The notes: generated by a model not told the origin, from the sequence alone. DNA of 46,328 bases from Strigomonas culicis (GCA_000482145.1 AUXH01000080.1:1-46328), one strand, 5' to 3'. Positions 1 through 9,741 are shown, numbered from the stretch's first letter. Numbers and translations: made by a program.

Positions 1-37
<37 letters not shown>
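1..37. repeat. (AT)n microsatellite
   Basis: An uninterrupted AT dinucleotide run sits at the very edge of the window. It may continue outside it. Confidence 0.95.
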
Positions 38-40
<3 letters not shown>

Positions 41-549
41 TACCATCAACATGAAGAAGGCGAAGAAGAAAAAACACAACAACAACAACAACAACAACAC
101 CCATCCAAAGTCTAATATGATAAAGAAACGGAGTTATAAGCATATACCGGATGCAATGCTCCTCTTGACGGGTATTTTGTGTGTGTGTTTTCCTTTTCTT
201 CTTAATCTACCCATCAAACAACGCACCATTTACCTGACACTTGAGCCTACATCTACGTCGAAGCACAAACAAGGAAACGAACAAGCAATCGACCAAAAAA
301 AAAAAAAGAATACTCAGGTACACAAGAGCAGAGGCAAACACTATCAAAAACGCTGGTATTTATTGGGGAAGTGTGCGGAGCGACACTGCTCAAACGTGAA
401 CATGGAAGACGTACGTACTTGAAACTGCTTCAATTTAAAGATGTATTTTATTCAAAATAGATCCTGCTTCTGCAAAAAAAAAAAAGTGTAACTAACCAAA
501 ACAAAACGAGGGGAGTATATACAATGTTGCAGCACTACCTGCGAAGGCC
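38..549. other. AT-rich spacer downstream of the RCC1-like gene
   Basis: This stretch holds a short CAA-repeat block near 76-100 and A-runs. It lies downstream of the last complete gene, so it probably contains that gene's 3'UTR and the start of the next splice-acceptor region to the left. An open frame on the plus strand (51-422) is low-complexity Lys/Asn and runs against transcription; I do not consider it a gene. Confidence 0.6.
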
Positions 550-2568
550 CTACATTGTCGCGCAGCACTTGGAGCTTACCTTCTTCTCGTGCTTCTTCTT
601 TTTATCTTGAATCACTGGGACTACAGGGTTCTCTTCAAACGGGTCGTGTTCCGTGTGTCCTGGCGTTGCTACTGTGACTAACGTCGCGTCACGCGTGATG
701 GGTACCATATTCACAGGCCCGTTGTCCTGCTCCGCGTTTCGCTCGCCCATGTTTACGGACGGTAATGGGTGTGGAGTTTCCTCGTGCAATTTCTCCGGCT
801 TCTCCGGCTTCTCCGGCTTCTCTGCCTTCTCTGGTTTCTCCGGCTTCTCCAGCTTTTCGCTCGCATGGGTAGTAGTGTGATCTGCATTAGTATTGGCATT
901 ATTGTTAATATTATTATTATTATTATCATTATTATTTTTTTTATTCGAAGCAAGAGCAGCAACACTAGTAGTGGTAGCGGGTGCGATGGCAGCGGTAGTA
1001 GGGCTCGTTGCAGTAGGATTGATGTACTTTGGGTTGCTGACGGGGATCGTGGCGCTGCGGTTTAACGCCGTATCCTCCTCGTTTCCCTTTGTGGGCTTCC
1101 CCGCGCTCTTGGTGTCCGGCGTCACCGCGTCCGGTGGGCTCGACGTGCCCTCCGGGCGTCGGTAGCCGCCAAAGTCCATCGTGTAGGACTCCACGCCGGC
1201 GGGCAGCACGGCGACCGGCGTCGGCTCGTACACGATCTTCTGCGCCGTGTCAAGGCCGAGCTGCATGCAGTCGTTGAGCCCGCAGGTCAGCACCTGCCCG
1301 TCCTCGCAGGCGAACATGCTGCCGGCCGGACCCGCCGCGATGCCGACACACTTGCCCGGCAGGGGGATCGGCGTGAAGCGCAGCACCTCCTTCTGATGCG
1401 AGCCGAGCCCCAGCTGGCCGCTCTCGTTGCTGCCGGCGCCGTAGACGATGCCGCTGCTCGTGAGCGCAAGGGAGTGGCAGTCGCCGGTACTGACCTGCAC
1501 GAAGAAGTGGTGCGTCAGATGGTCGTGGAAGTGCGGCTTCCGCTGCGCGTCCTGCCGCTCGCCGTTGCCAAGCTGCCCCTTCTTGTTGCGGCCGAGGGAG
1601 TAGAGGTGGCCGTTCTGGTCAATGATGAGGAGGAAGCTCGTGCCGCTCGCGATGCGGGAGGCCGGCGTGCGGCACAGCGTCATGACCCGCCGCGGTGTGC
1701 TGACCGCGCGCTTCGAGGCGGTCGTCTTGTACACGATCGAGTCCGTGCCCACCATGTAGTAGTCCTCGCCGAAGCCGAGGTCGACGAAGCGGACGTGACG
1801 GGACGGGATGATGGAGCGCGTCGGGTTGGAGAGCGCGGAGAGCGGCCGCACCGTGAAGGCACGCGTCACACTCGCAAGGCGCTGGCCGTGGCCCACCAGC
1901 ATGAGCGTCTTACCCGCCACGCCGGTCATCACCTCCTCGCGGCCCAGCGGCGTCGGGCCGCTGACGGAGGCGCTCGACACCTTGAGCCCGCCGGAGGCCC
2001 ACACCTCGTCGTGATCCGTCAGGATCGCGAAGAAGCCGTCGCCGGCGACGCAGCCGCGGCCGCAGAGGTGCTGCGGGACCTTCACGCCCTGCCCGGCGCC
2101 GAAGGTGATGAGCTGCTTGTTCGGCCGGTCAATGAAGCAGCTCGTGTTCCAGCTCATGGACATGGCCGGCACGTTGTAGCGCAGCGCGTAGATGGGAACG
2201 CTAAACAGCATAATCTGCTGCAGCACGCGAATGGAGATGGTCGCCACGCGGTAGGAGGGCAGCTTGGGCAGCTGGAGCGTCTTGTTCGTCTCCACGGTGG
2301 TCTCCAGCTCCCTCAGCTCCCGCTCGCGCTTCCGTCGCTGCTCATCCATCTTGCGGCGGTCCTCCCCACAGATGACTTTGCCTTCCACGGCGTCGCGGCG
2401 CTCCGTACCGAGGGTCTGCAGCTTATACTCCTCCCGCTCTAGTGAGGTGGTGCGGGCGTCCAGCTGCATCTGCCGCGCGTGAAGGGCGGCCAGCATGCAC
2501 TTGAACAAGTCGTCGCCTCCGCCGTTCTTGCGCCGCACTTCGATCCAGAATTCGGCATCGGAAATCAT
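550..2568 (-). CDS. RCC1-repeat protein with C-terminal CaaX box
   Basis: A 672-aa protein starting at a clear ATG. Residues about 20-95 are charged and likely coiled coil. From about 140 to 455 there are RCC1-type beta-propeller repeats, visible as recurring units of the type GQLGNGE and GQLGLGS, each following a G-x-x-Y/L-x-x-G strand. Residues about 460-650 are disordered: Pro/Thr/Ala-rich, an Asn-rich stretch at about 542-569 and a Glu-Lys-Pro repeat at about 570-597. The end is lysine-rich and finishes Cys-Cys-Ala-Thr-Met, so the last four residues form a CaaX box with Met last, a type that farnesyltransferase can accept. RCC1 propellers serve as Ran exchange factors or as general interaction scaffolds; this one does not look like canonical RCC1, and the lipid signal suggests membrane attachment. 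The propeller assignment is secure; the function is not. Confidence 0.85.
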   Translation of the reverse strand: MISDAEFWIEVRRKNGGGDDLFKCMLAALHARQMQLDARTTSLEREEYKLQTLGTERRDAVEGKVICGEDRRKMDEQRRKRERELRELETTVETNKTLQLPKLPSYRVATISIRVLQQIMLFSVPIYALRYNVPAMSMSWNTSCFIDRPNKQLITFGAGQGVKVPQHLCGRGCVAGDGFFAILTDHDEVWASGGLKVSSASVSGPTPLGREEVMTGVAGKTLMLVGHGQRLASVTRAFTVRPLSALSNPTRSIIPSRHVRFVDLGFGEDYYMVGTDSIVYKTTASKRAVSTPRRVMTLCRTPASRIASGTSFLLIIDQNGHLYSLGRNKKGQLGNGERQDAQRKPHFHDHLTHHFFVQVSTGDCHSLALTSSGIVYGAGSNESGQLGLGSHQKEVLRFTPIPLPGKCVGIAAGPAGSMFACEDGQVLTCGLNDCMQLGLDTAQKIVYEPTPVAVLPAGVESYTMDFGGYRRPEGTSSPPDAVTPDTKSAGKPTKGNEEDTALNRSATIPVSNPKYINPTATSPTTAAIAPATTTSVAALASNKKNNNDNNNNNINNNANTNADHTTTHASEKLEKPEKPEKAEKPEKPEKPEKLHEETPHPLPSVNMGERNAEQDNGPVNMVPITRDATLVTVATPGHTEHDPFEENPVVPVIQDKKKKHEKKVSSKCCATM
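778..861 (-). repeat. In-frame Glu-Lys-Pro coding repeat
   Basis: A 9-bp unit (tctccggct on the plus strand) is repeated with small changes. It encodes tandem Glu-Lys-Pro triplets in the disordered tail of the RCC1-like protein. Copy number is likely variable between strains. Confidence 0.85.
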
Positions 2569-3091
2569 TCCGTTGCTTGATTTTTTTATTTTTTTATTCT
2601 ACGACTGTGTGGAGATAATGGGATTGTGATCCTTGGGTACTACTCGAGTTATTGTCCCTTGAATAGTCTGAGGGTATCAAAACGCGGGGTAATTAAAGAA
2701 AAAAAAAAGATATTTATAATGGTTATGTTTTTTTTTCTACTATAACTATAACAACAACAAAAACAAGCTGATCATGGGTGCAATGAAAGAGAAGGAACAA
2801 AGGGAAAGACAATATAGGTGTGGCAAGTCCTCAGAATATCACAGCGCCAAGTAAGAGAATACTGCACATATATGTTTGGCTGTGCATGGAGGCCTTCGAT
2901 CAGAATCCTCATTTTGCGTATATGCTGGCATTAACAGATGTAAATGCCCAATGTACATGAAAGTGGATACATGTGGAGAAAGGTACAAGAAAAAAAAAGA
3001 GAAATGTAAATTAAAAAAAAAGGTGACACAAAATGAACATACGAAGGTGAGAAGGGGAATGAGAGAGACGTGACACGTTTACAAACGCATC
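2569..3091. other. Spacer between the RCC1-like and TPR/IQ genes
   Basis: AT-rich sequence with A-runs on the plus strand (pyrimidine tracts on the coding strand) near 2580-2595, 2697-2710 and 2990-3020. It should hold the 3'UTR of the TPR/IQ gene and the splice acceptor of the RCC1-like gene. No gene is seen. Confidence 0.6.
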
Positions 3092-6000
3092 CTAGTCGAC
3101 ACCAAAGGTTTGCCGAACAGACTTGTTCATGGTGCTGCGAAACGTAGTTCTAGACAGAGGAAGTCTGGTATCTGCCTCCTCCTTCGTATCGGTGCCGTCT
3201 CCTTCCTCGCCGCCACTCGGGTCACGCTCCGCGCCGCTCCCTGCAACAAGTCGGAAGCGCTCCTCCACCTCGGTGGCGCGCTGGGAGACCATCCGTGCAG
3301 CCTCCACCGCGAGTTGACTATCACGAACGACTGCCGTTACGGTGGTTTCTGCGGCGGCCGCCAGTGCCGGCGTCGGCGGCGGCGGTGTGGTCGCCGTGGC
3401 ATAGCGATGGAACAGAAGCATACGGCCCCCACCCTTCTGCTGCCGAGCTGTTGCTATCGTCCGCGCGGTGGTCTCCCCGCTGCCCTTTGTTTGCTGACCC
3501 CCCGTCCCATCCAGCGCCTGCGCGCTCGGCAGGGCGGTAGCGTCCGGGTCCTCCTCTACGGGTGGGTCGTGCGGCTCCTGCTGCTGCGCCAGGAAGGGGT
3601 TCGAGGGCGGGTGCGGCGCGCCCACAGAAGGCATGCAGTGCTTCATGTCCAAGTAGGCCTGTCTGGTGATACTCCGCTGCAGCGGCGTTTTGGCCCTCTG
3701 CAAGAGGTTCGTCCGGCGCAGCGCGTCCATCTGTACGGCCAGGAGGTACACGTAAATCGAGACGCGGATCTGGTACCGCAGCCAGGCGGTCTGGATGACG
3801 CGCGCGGCGGCCTCCCGCATCTCCGTCGTCGCGCGGTCGATGCCGCGCGCGCGCAGGGCGGCGAGCCGGTCGCGCCACCACTGCTGCACAACCACCGCGG
3901 GGCCGCTGCGCTTCTGCGCGAGCCGCCAGGCCAGCTCCCCGCGCGCGCGGTGGCCACGGTAGGCCGTCTGGATGACGAGTGCGGCGTAGTGCGCCGCCTG
4001 CGCCTCCGCGTAGTGCGCGGCGGCCCACGTCGTCAGCGGCGCGCGCCGCAGCGGGTAGGCGCGGCGGGAGCGGGTGCCCCGCCACCACGCCTGCAGCATC
4101 ACCACACGATGACAGAGCGCGCGCTCGTCCATGCCCCGGCGCCACAGGCCACACCGCGCGAAGTAGCGCCGACAGGCGGTCTTCTCGAGCCACCGCCCCG
4201 CGCAGGCCCGCACCGCCTTCGAGGTCATGAGGCTCTCGCGCTCCCGCGCCGCGTTGAAGGCCTGCTGCAGCCGCAGCCGCTCCTCCTGCTGCCGTCGCCG
4301 CTCCTCCACGAGCCGCTGCCGCTCCTCCTGTGCGCGGAGCTGCGCCGCCCGGCGCCGCACCTCGCCCTCGCGGGCCCACCACTGGCGCCAGTGGCGCTGG
4401 ATGCGCACCGCGGCCCGCGTGCGGCGCCGCTCCGCGAAGGCCTGCAGCGCCACCTCCCGCTCTCGCGCGCGGCGGAGGTCCGCCTGGTGCTGCCGGTACT
4501 GCGCCTCCTCCAGCTGCGCCCGCCCGACGGAGAGCGACCGCGGGGCCCCCTGCCGCTCATGGAACACGCTGTGGGCCAGTGCGCGCGAGACGCGCACGGA
4601 GACCTTGTTGATCTCGCCCGAGCGGTTCTTCTTCAGCGAGCGGCGGCCCCTCCCCTTTCTGCCCTTCCGCTGCGCGGCGGGCGGCTCCTGGCTGCGCACC
4701 AGCGTCGTGAGCGAGTCGCGGGTGCGCCGCCGGTTCGCCAGCACGAGCGCGTCCTGCGGCGGGCCCTTCGAGAAGCGGCGGAGCACGGGCGCGCGGCTTT
4801 CCGAGGCGGAGCGGGACCCCAGCGGGGGCTCCGTGTCCGGCCGCGCGCGCAGCGCCAGTGACGAGACCGCCGACGTGTCCGGCGCGCCCGGCAGCACCTC
4901 CTCGATCGGCCAGGACCGCCTGGGGGGGGCCTTCCCTCGCGCGCCGTCGCTCGCCCGTCGGTCGTCCGGCGCCGGCGCCGGCGGCGGCGGGTCCTCACGC
5001 GCGGCGGGGAGCAGCTGCTGCTCCTCCGGGCGCGCGGCGGACGCCATGGGCCCGCCCAGGCTCAGCGCCTGAAGCGCGGTGACCGCCCGATTGCGCATGG
5101 ACGCCGGCGACAGCGCATTCACATTACTGCGTGGGACGTCGCCAAACCCGTAGGCGTTGGTGCTGTTTTGGGTTTGGGCCAGTGGCTCCCCGGCGTTCGT
5201 GGCCTGCTGCGGCCCCGGTGCACCCGGGGGGGCTGTGACGACCCCGGGCGCGCGCACGGGCTCCGCAAAGTTGGATTGGGAGAGCGGCGGGGGCACGAAG
5301 TCGCGCTTCACCCCAAAGGAAGCGTTAACGCTACTGGTGGTTGGGTTCTGACCTCCCGCAGCCCTCTCTTTTGCCTGAGCGCGCTCTTCCACCGCTCGCG
5401 CCGCGGCTGCGGCGCACTTCTCGCGCAGCTGAATTGTGTTCGGGTGCTGCGGCCCCAACAGCCGCTCGGACTCCCGCAGCGCGCGCTGGAAGGTAGGCAC
5501 GGCAGCCGCCCGCCACCTGGGGTCCGCCTGCGCATCCATGACCATGCCGAGATTGTGCAGCGTGGTGATGAAGACGATGGGGTCCGTCTTCTGCGCCGTG
5601 AGCACGCACTTCTCCGCGACGGGCAGTGCCTCCGCGGGCCGCCCGAGGGCGAGGAGCACCGCAGAGCTGGTCAGCATGGTCGAGCACGACGGGTGGCCGT
5701 AGACCTCCGTCTCGTGCTTACCAGCCTCCTCGAGTGAGACGAGTGCCTCTTCGTGGCGCAGCTGGCGGTGCAGCCAGCAGCCGAGGTTGCCGAGTGAAAG
5801 GGCGTACACGTGCAGCCACGACCTTCGCGTACGAGCGGTGGCTGTGAGGAGGCCGTCTTTTGACCGCTGCAGGGCCTCCGTGAGGAGCTTGTGGCTGATC
5901 TCCTTGTTCTCTGTCTGCATCACCCGCATGGCCTCATCGTTGATACGAACAATCGCCTCCGTTTTCCGGTCCAGCTGGATAGGCACCTGTTGATCCTGTA

Positions 6001-6163
6001 CCTGCAAAGGCATGGTGGTGCTTTGGGGCATTTCCCTCTCGGGGCGCTGCGGCACCAGCGGTGCTGCCTTCTGACCGGGGGAGGGGCGACGGCTCTTACT
6101 AATGGGTCCATGTGTATTTTGTTTACGCGCTTCTAGCGCAGTACCATTTCCTCGTCGCTGCAT
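3092..6163 (-). CDS. TPR and IQ-motif (calmodulin-binding) protein
   Basis: 1023 aa from the ATG at 6163. The frame stays open upstream, but that part translates to a Phe/Leu-rich string matching the pyrimidine tract, so it is untranslated. Residues 1-70 are disordered. Residues about 75-260 carry tetratricopeptide helices of the kinesin-light-chain style (ALSLGNLGCWL, TLHNLGMVMDAQ). A long Pro/Arg/Ala-rich disordered middle follows. Between about 585 and 812 there are about five IQ-like motifs (for example AAVRIQRHWRQWW, ALVIQTAYRGHRARG and ARVIQTAWLRYQIR) within Arg-rich helix, expected to bind calmodulin or calmodulin-like light chains. The C-terminus is disordered. This domain mix fits a flagellar or cytoskeletal scaffold, but I do not recognise a named orthologue. 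Coding GC is among the highest in the window. Confidence 0.85.
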   Translation of the reverse strand: MQRRGNGTALEARKQNTHGPISKSRRPSPGQKAAPLVPQRPEREMPQSTTMPLQVQDQQVPIQLDRKTEAIVRINDEAMRVMQTENKEISHKLLTEALQRSKDGLLTATARTRRSWLHVYALSLGNLGCWLHRQLRHEEALVSLEEAGKHETEVYGHPSCSTMLTSSAVLLALGRPAEALPVAEKCVLTAQKTDPIVFITTLHNLGMVMDAQADPRWRAAAVPTFQRALRESERLLGPQHPNTIQLREKCAAAAARAVEERAQAKERAAGGQNPTTSSVNASFGVKRDFVPPPLSQSNFAEPVRAPGVVTAPPGAPGPQQATNAGEPLAQTQNSTNAYGFGDVPRSNVNALSPASMRNRAVTALQALSLGGPMASAARPEEQQLLPAAREDPPPPAPAPDDRRASDGARGKAPPRRSWPIEEVLPGAPDTSAVSSLALRARPDTEPPLGSRSASESRAPVLRRFSKGPPQDALVLANRRRTRDSLTTLVRSQEPPAAQRKGRKGRGRRSLKKNRSGEINKVSVRVSRALAHSVFHERQGAPRSLSVGRAQLEEAQYRQHQADLRRAREREVALQAFAERRRTRAAVRIQRHWRQWWAREGEVRRRAAQLRAQEERQRLVEERRRQQEERLRLQQAFNAARERESLMTSKAVRACAGRWLEKTACRRYFARCGLWRRGMDERALCHRVVMLQAWWRGTRSRRAYPLRRAPLTTWAAAHYAEAQAAHYAALVIQTAYRGHRARGELAWRLAQKRSGPAVVVQQWWRDRLAALRARGIDRATTEMREAAARVIQTAWLRYQIRVSIYVYLLAVQMDALRRTNLLQRAKTPLQRSITRQAYLDMKHCMPSVGAPHPPSNPFLAQQQEPHDPPVEEDPDATALPSAQALDGTGGQQTKGSGETTARTIATARQQKGGGRMLLFHRYATATTPPPPTPALAAAAETTVTAVVRDSQLAVEAARMVSQRATEVEERFRLVAGSGAERDPSGGEEGDGTDTKEEADTRLPLSRTTFRSTMNKSVRQTFGVD

Positions 6164-6164
6164 T

Positions 6165-6209
6165 CTACAACGAAAGAAAAGAAAGAAAGAAAAAAGCTGC
6201 AAAAAAAAA
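6165..6209 (-). promoter_or_regulatory. Putative spliced-leader acceptor of the TPR/IQ gene
   Basis: On the coding strand a T9 run (6209-6201) leads to GCAG at 6200-6197. It is followed by a second pyrimidine tract ending in TAG, with the AG at 6166-6165, only one base before the ATG. Either AG could be the acceptor; the inner one would leave a one-base 5'UTR besides the leader. Confidence 0.5.
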
Positions 6210-6549
6210 CGAGAGAGAATGTTAAAGGGGAGACAAAAAGGGCATCTGTACGAAACAAGAAACAAAAAGGAAACCATTATTATCTAACAGTTCTTCTGTT
6301 AAAAGCAAACACGCTTCACCAACAAGTGGTTAGGTTTTCTTCTTTGAATGTGTATTATTCAAGGAAAAGAGAAAGAGAGACGTTGATATTTAAAAAAAAA
6401 AGAATGAACACAGATTATGATATGATTAAAAAAAAAAAAATAGTATACTTGTATATCAAAGCCGAGCAAGAAAAAAAAGACACTCATCCAAACAAGATGC
6501 TAAAAAAATAAAGATTTTTGAGTATACATGTCAGCACATGCACTGTTCG
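6210..6549. other. Spacer between the TPR/IQ and polycystin-like genes
   Basis: AT-rich with several A8-A10 runs near 6397-6490. It is expected to contain the 3'UTR of the polycystin-like gene and the distal part of the splicing signal of the TPR/IQ gene. No gene is seen. Confidence 0.6.
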
Positions 6550-9500
6550 TCATTCGTCATCGTCTACAAAAGACATGTTGTGGGCTTGTAGAGCGTTTCG
6601 CAAATTGGCAATGTGAGACTCCAAATGACAAATCGTTGTGTTTAGCTTTTCGATTTTCAGGAGTTCCTGCTCCATCACCTTCACCGTTAGGTCCTTCGTG
6701 CAATTGCGGCGGGCTTGAATGTCTGCCTGTTCCGGTGTTCGCTTGAAATCGCGCAAGCACTCCACCGTTTCTCGCCACAGATCTGTGAAAAAGATCATGC
6801 CCCCACAGTGGTTGAACAGCCGTGGTGGTACGAGGCGCAGCAGCTGCTCGAAGTCAATGTTGTAGCTTTGCGCCGACAGGCGCCGGAACGTGTAGTCGCA
6901 GTCCATCAACTCGTCTCGCATTTGCGCGGCAGTGGCCGCGGCATCCTCGGCGGCCGCCTCCGCCGCGCTTCTGGACATGGGATGCGTGCTGCCCTCCAGC
7001 AGCGGCGCCTCCTCCTTGTAGTCCTTGTTGTCCGACACCGTGAGGGGCGGTGGGGTCAACGCCGTCGCCGGCGAAGGCGCGGCGGTCGTCGTCGGGGAGT
7101 GCGCGGCGGAGAGGTGCATCATGCCCTTTCGCGTGTCGTACTCGACCTTTTCATTGATGTAGTTCTGGAGCAATTCGCGGATCTCATTCAAGTATTGCGT
7201 CTCCTGCTGAATGCCGCAGAGCACGAGCAGCAGGCGACGGATGCGGTACCACCGGAGCGCCCGCCACAGTGACTGCATGTAGTGGATCAGCCACGTGATG
7301 TCATACGCAAGGAAGTACTTGCTATTGATAGCGGTGAAGGTCCAGGCCAGCGTCGCGGTGATGCTGACCGTGAAGATCATCAGTGCCACAATGTAGTACC
7401 AAAACATAAACAGAAAGAAAGCACTTGAATTCCCTGTGATCAGAGGGTACATCGAGTTGAAACCAAAGTTCAGCTGCAGCAAATACATGAAGGATAACGA
7501 AGCGGATGCGAACTCATTCGAGTAGCGGCCAAACATCGCCCACCCACCAAACGCAAAGCCTAAAAAGGTGAAAATAAACATGACACTAATCGATAGCATT
7601 GTCTTGATGCTGTTGTCAGACAAGAATGACTGCGTGATCGTTTTGAGCGGGGCCCATAGCTCGTAGATGCGGACCAGACGGATGGCAATGAGAAACATGT
7701 CAATCGAGCACATCAGCTTAAGTCTCCCGTAGGTATTCTGGATGGAGCCGAGGGCGATGGAAGGCGCGATGTCATCGAACGGATAGTGTAGCAGATCCCG
7801 TACGCGCAACGATTGTCGGAGCCATCCAAACCAGAATACGAACATCGTAACAGTAGCGCCCAGGAGCAGTATGTCCAGGTAGAAAAAGATGCTGCGCACC
7901 CTCGCCTTGAGGATGCGCCGATCAACTTTGAACGAGTACACGCCCTGGTAGACGAGCGTGGCGCAGAAAACCGTGAACATGAGAAGCACAAACCCAGCAA
8001 ACACGACCTGCCCTCTCATCCGTGGGGTGTACACCTCGAACGGGCGCTGCACCGCCACATTCATGTGCCATCCCGTCACCTTCACTTCATTCCTGTACCA
8101 CACTCGATGCCATGTGTCCGAGGCAGGGGCATAGACAAAAAAGCCAAACGCCGCGAGTCGCGTCGCCCAGCTGTCGACAAAGTTGCACGACTCATCGTTA
8201 AACGCTTTTTGAAAGGCGCGCATCATGCTGACATTCGCGGTAAATGGCACATCGAAGAAATAGCCGCCGTTGTGGTACCTTGCGTTGATGCCGACGATGG
8301 TCCACCCATAATCGTCCGTCGACTCATGGTATTGGTATAACGATTCATTGGGAAAGAGCGGGTTCATCACATGCGGGCAGAAGGTGGCGTTCTTCTCCTC
8401 ATACTTACGACGCATGCCGTCGTGCCAGCAGTCGCGTGGGAAATCAGGGTCCTCCTCTACCGTAGGGTACAGTGACTCTTGCAGTTTGCACGAGAAATTG
8501 GCCATCCTGATGGTGCGTACGCGCAGGGTCCCGACCGGATATAAACCATACATAAGACCGTAGGCCTCTCCAATCGACGTGGTATTCTCATTGATGCCGG
8601 TTAACTTGCCATTCACCTCAAAGGGTGTAACAAAGGACTGCATGAACATGTCCGAGATGTACCATCTCCATTCTTCATGGTTGCTAATTTCCAAAAAGTA
8701 CTTGTCCGGGTTCACCCAGGACGTAGTGTTGAAAAAATAAAGACGCTGTCTGTAATTGTCAATCTGCCGCTGCGGGAGAGGAAACTCCTTCTGACTGAAG
8801 CGCTCCTCCAGCGCGGCAGACACGTAGTACATGCGCTCAATGCGGCTCGGGTGGTAGGTCGTGAAGAAGCACATGAAGATGGCAAAGATGGTAAACACAA
8901 CGATATCCTGCAGACCGTCGTTGAACTGCATGCGAACTTGTAACTGGTTAATGAAGAACGGAAAGGGGATGGACTGCTGGAGACTGGGTATCTTATCCAG
9001 ATTGTCCTTGCTCACCTCGCTCATGCTGGACTTGTCAAGCTTCTTCTGCTTCACCTCACGAGTGCGATGCGCCCCGCCATGGTGCTTCATCAGGGGGTTG
9101 TGACTGTGCGAAAAGCTGGAGTTATCGCGGTGGAAGGAAGAGGAGAGCATGGCCTGCGACTCGTCCTCGCTGTGCGCCTTGCTCCACCGCGGAAACTCGT
9201 CGCCACCGAGGCTGCCGTTGCTATTGGCGACGTGGTTCTTGCTAAAGTTCATGTGTGTCGCTCCCTTCGCGGTCGAAGTAGGTGGACTGCTCCCATCGTG
9301 ATTGGCCCCAACACTGCCTTTGAGGAAGTTCATAAACACCTTCTGTGTGCTATGGTTCAACTTGGAATCGTTGAGCGCATGATGTGGAAAGTCGCCGTCC
9401 AATTCACGACCCTTCCCCGCGCTTCTCGTCCGCCGCGTGCTAGGGATCGTCTCCACTCGTTCATTTGCGTCACCATCCTGCCCATAGGCTGAAAGAGAGG

Positions 9501-9741
9501 TGGCAAACGAGTGTCGATGTGAGCGATCTCCATCTCCCACGTGGGAGTTATCGAGGGAGTAGCCGTCGTAGGTGCGGAGTGCCTGCGAAAGGCTGTGCGT
9601 GGAGTTCGCAAGAGAGCTCCCATCGTACTCACGACCCTCAGAACAGAAGGAGCCGTTGGGCGCCGATAATTCCTCTGTGCCTCTCCTTACATTTGGATTG
9701 TTATCGCCTAACAATGGATTGGTGGATCCATTACGTTGCAT
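6550..9741 (-). CDS. Polycystin/mucolipin-type cation channel
   Basis: 1063 aa from the ATG at 9741; the frame upstream of it is pyrimidine-tract translation. Residues 1-255 are a hydrophilic Ser/Asn/His-rich cytosolic tail. TM1 lies at about 275-295. A large Cys- and N-glycosylation-site-bearing extracytosolic domain (about 296-570) follows, as in TRPP and TRPML channels. TM2 (about 576-603), TM3 (about 615-640), TM4 (about 672-693), TM5 (about 710-730), a pore helix and TM6 (about 775-800) complete the six-helix plan. The C-terminus ends in a coiled coil (about 1015-1060). The architecture matches the PKD_channel family, which conducts Ca2+ and other cations in cilia or acidic organelles. 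The filter region reads NFGFNSMYPL and lacks the acidic residue usual in this family. Choosing between polycystin and mucolipin needs a tree. Its GC looks lower than that of the neighbouring TPR/IQ gene. Confidence 0.8.
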   Translation of the reverse strand: MQRNGSTNPLLGDNNPNVRRGTEELSAPNGSFCSEGREYDGSSLANSTHSLSQALRTYDGYSLDNSHVGDGDRSHRHSFATSLSAYGQDGDANERVETIPSTRRTRSAGKGRELDGDFPHHALNDSKLNHSTQKVFMNFLKGSVGANHDGSSPPTSTAKGATHMNFSKNHVANSNGSLGGDEFPRWSKAHSEDESQAMLSSSFHRDNSSFSHSHNPLMKHHGGAHRTREVKQKKLDKSSMSEVSKDNLDKIPSLQQSIPFPFFINQLQVRMQFNDGLQDIVVFTIFAIFMCFFTTYHPSRIERMYYVSAALEERFSQKEFPLPQRQIDNYRQRLYFFNTTSWVNPDKYFLEISNHEEWRWYISDMFMQSFVTPFEVNGKLTGINENTTSIGEAYGLMYGLYPVGTLRVRTIRMANFSCKLQESLYPTVEEDPDFPRDCWHDGMRRKYEEKNATFCPHVMNPLFPNESLYQYHESTDDYGWTIVGINARYHNGGYFFDVPFTANVSMMRAFQKAFNDESCNFVDSWATRLAAFGFFVYAPASDTWHRVWYRNEVKVTGWHMNVAVQRPFEVYTPRMRGQVVFAGFVLLMFTVFCATLVYQGVYSFKVDRRILKARVRSIFFYLDILLLGATVTMFVFWFGWLRQSLRVRDLLHYPFDDIAPSIALGSIQNTYGRLKLMCSIDMFLIAIRLVRIYELWAPLKTITQSFLSDNSIKTMLSISVMFIFTFLGFAFGGWAMFGRYSNEFASASLSFMYLLQLNFGFNSMYPLITGNSSAFFLFMFWYYIVALMIFTVSITATLAWTFTAINSKYFLAYDITWLIHYMQSLWRALRWYRIRRLLLVLCGIQQETQYLNEIRELLQNYINEKVEYDTRKGMMHLSAAHSPTTTAAPSPATALTPPPLTVSDNKDYKEEAPLLEGSTHPMSRSAAEAAAEDAAATAAQMRDELMDCDYTFRRLSAQSYNIDFEQLLRLVPPRLFNHCGGMIFFTDLWRETVECLRDFKRTPEQADIQARRNCTKDLTVKVMEQELLKIEKLNTTICHLESHIANLRNALQAHNMSFVDDDE

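Noticed and set aside
51..422. Plus-strand open frame of 123 codons at the left edge
   Set aside because: Low-complexity Lys/Asn-rich translation from CAA and A-runs, opposite to all genes, without domain or conservation signal.
1396..2442. Plus-strand frame of 348 codons opposite the RCC1-like gene
   Set aside because: Antisense shadow of GC-rich codons; the translation is Arg/Leu/Val/Ala-rich with no domain, while the minus strand shows RCC1 repeats.
6164..6277. N-terminal extension of the TPR/IQ protein that looks like a signal peptide
   Set aside because: The hydrophobic Phe/Leu/Ser string is the translation of the pyrimidine tract and acceptor AG; the first sensible ATG follows directly.
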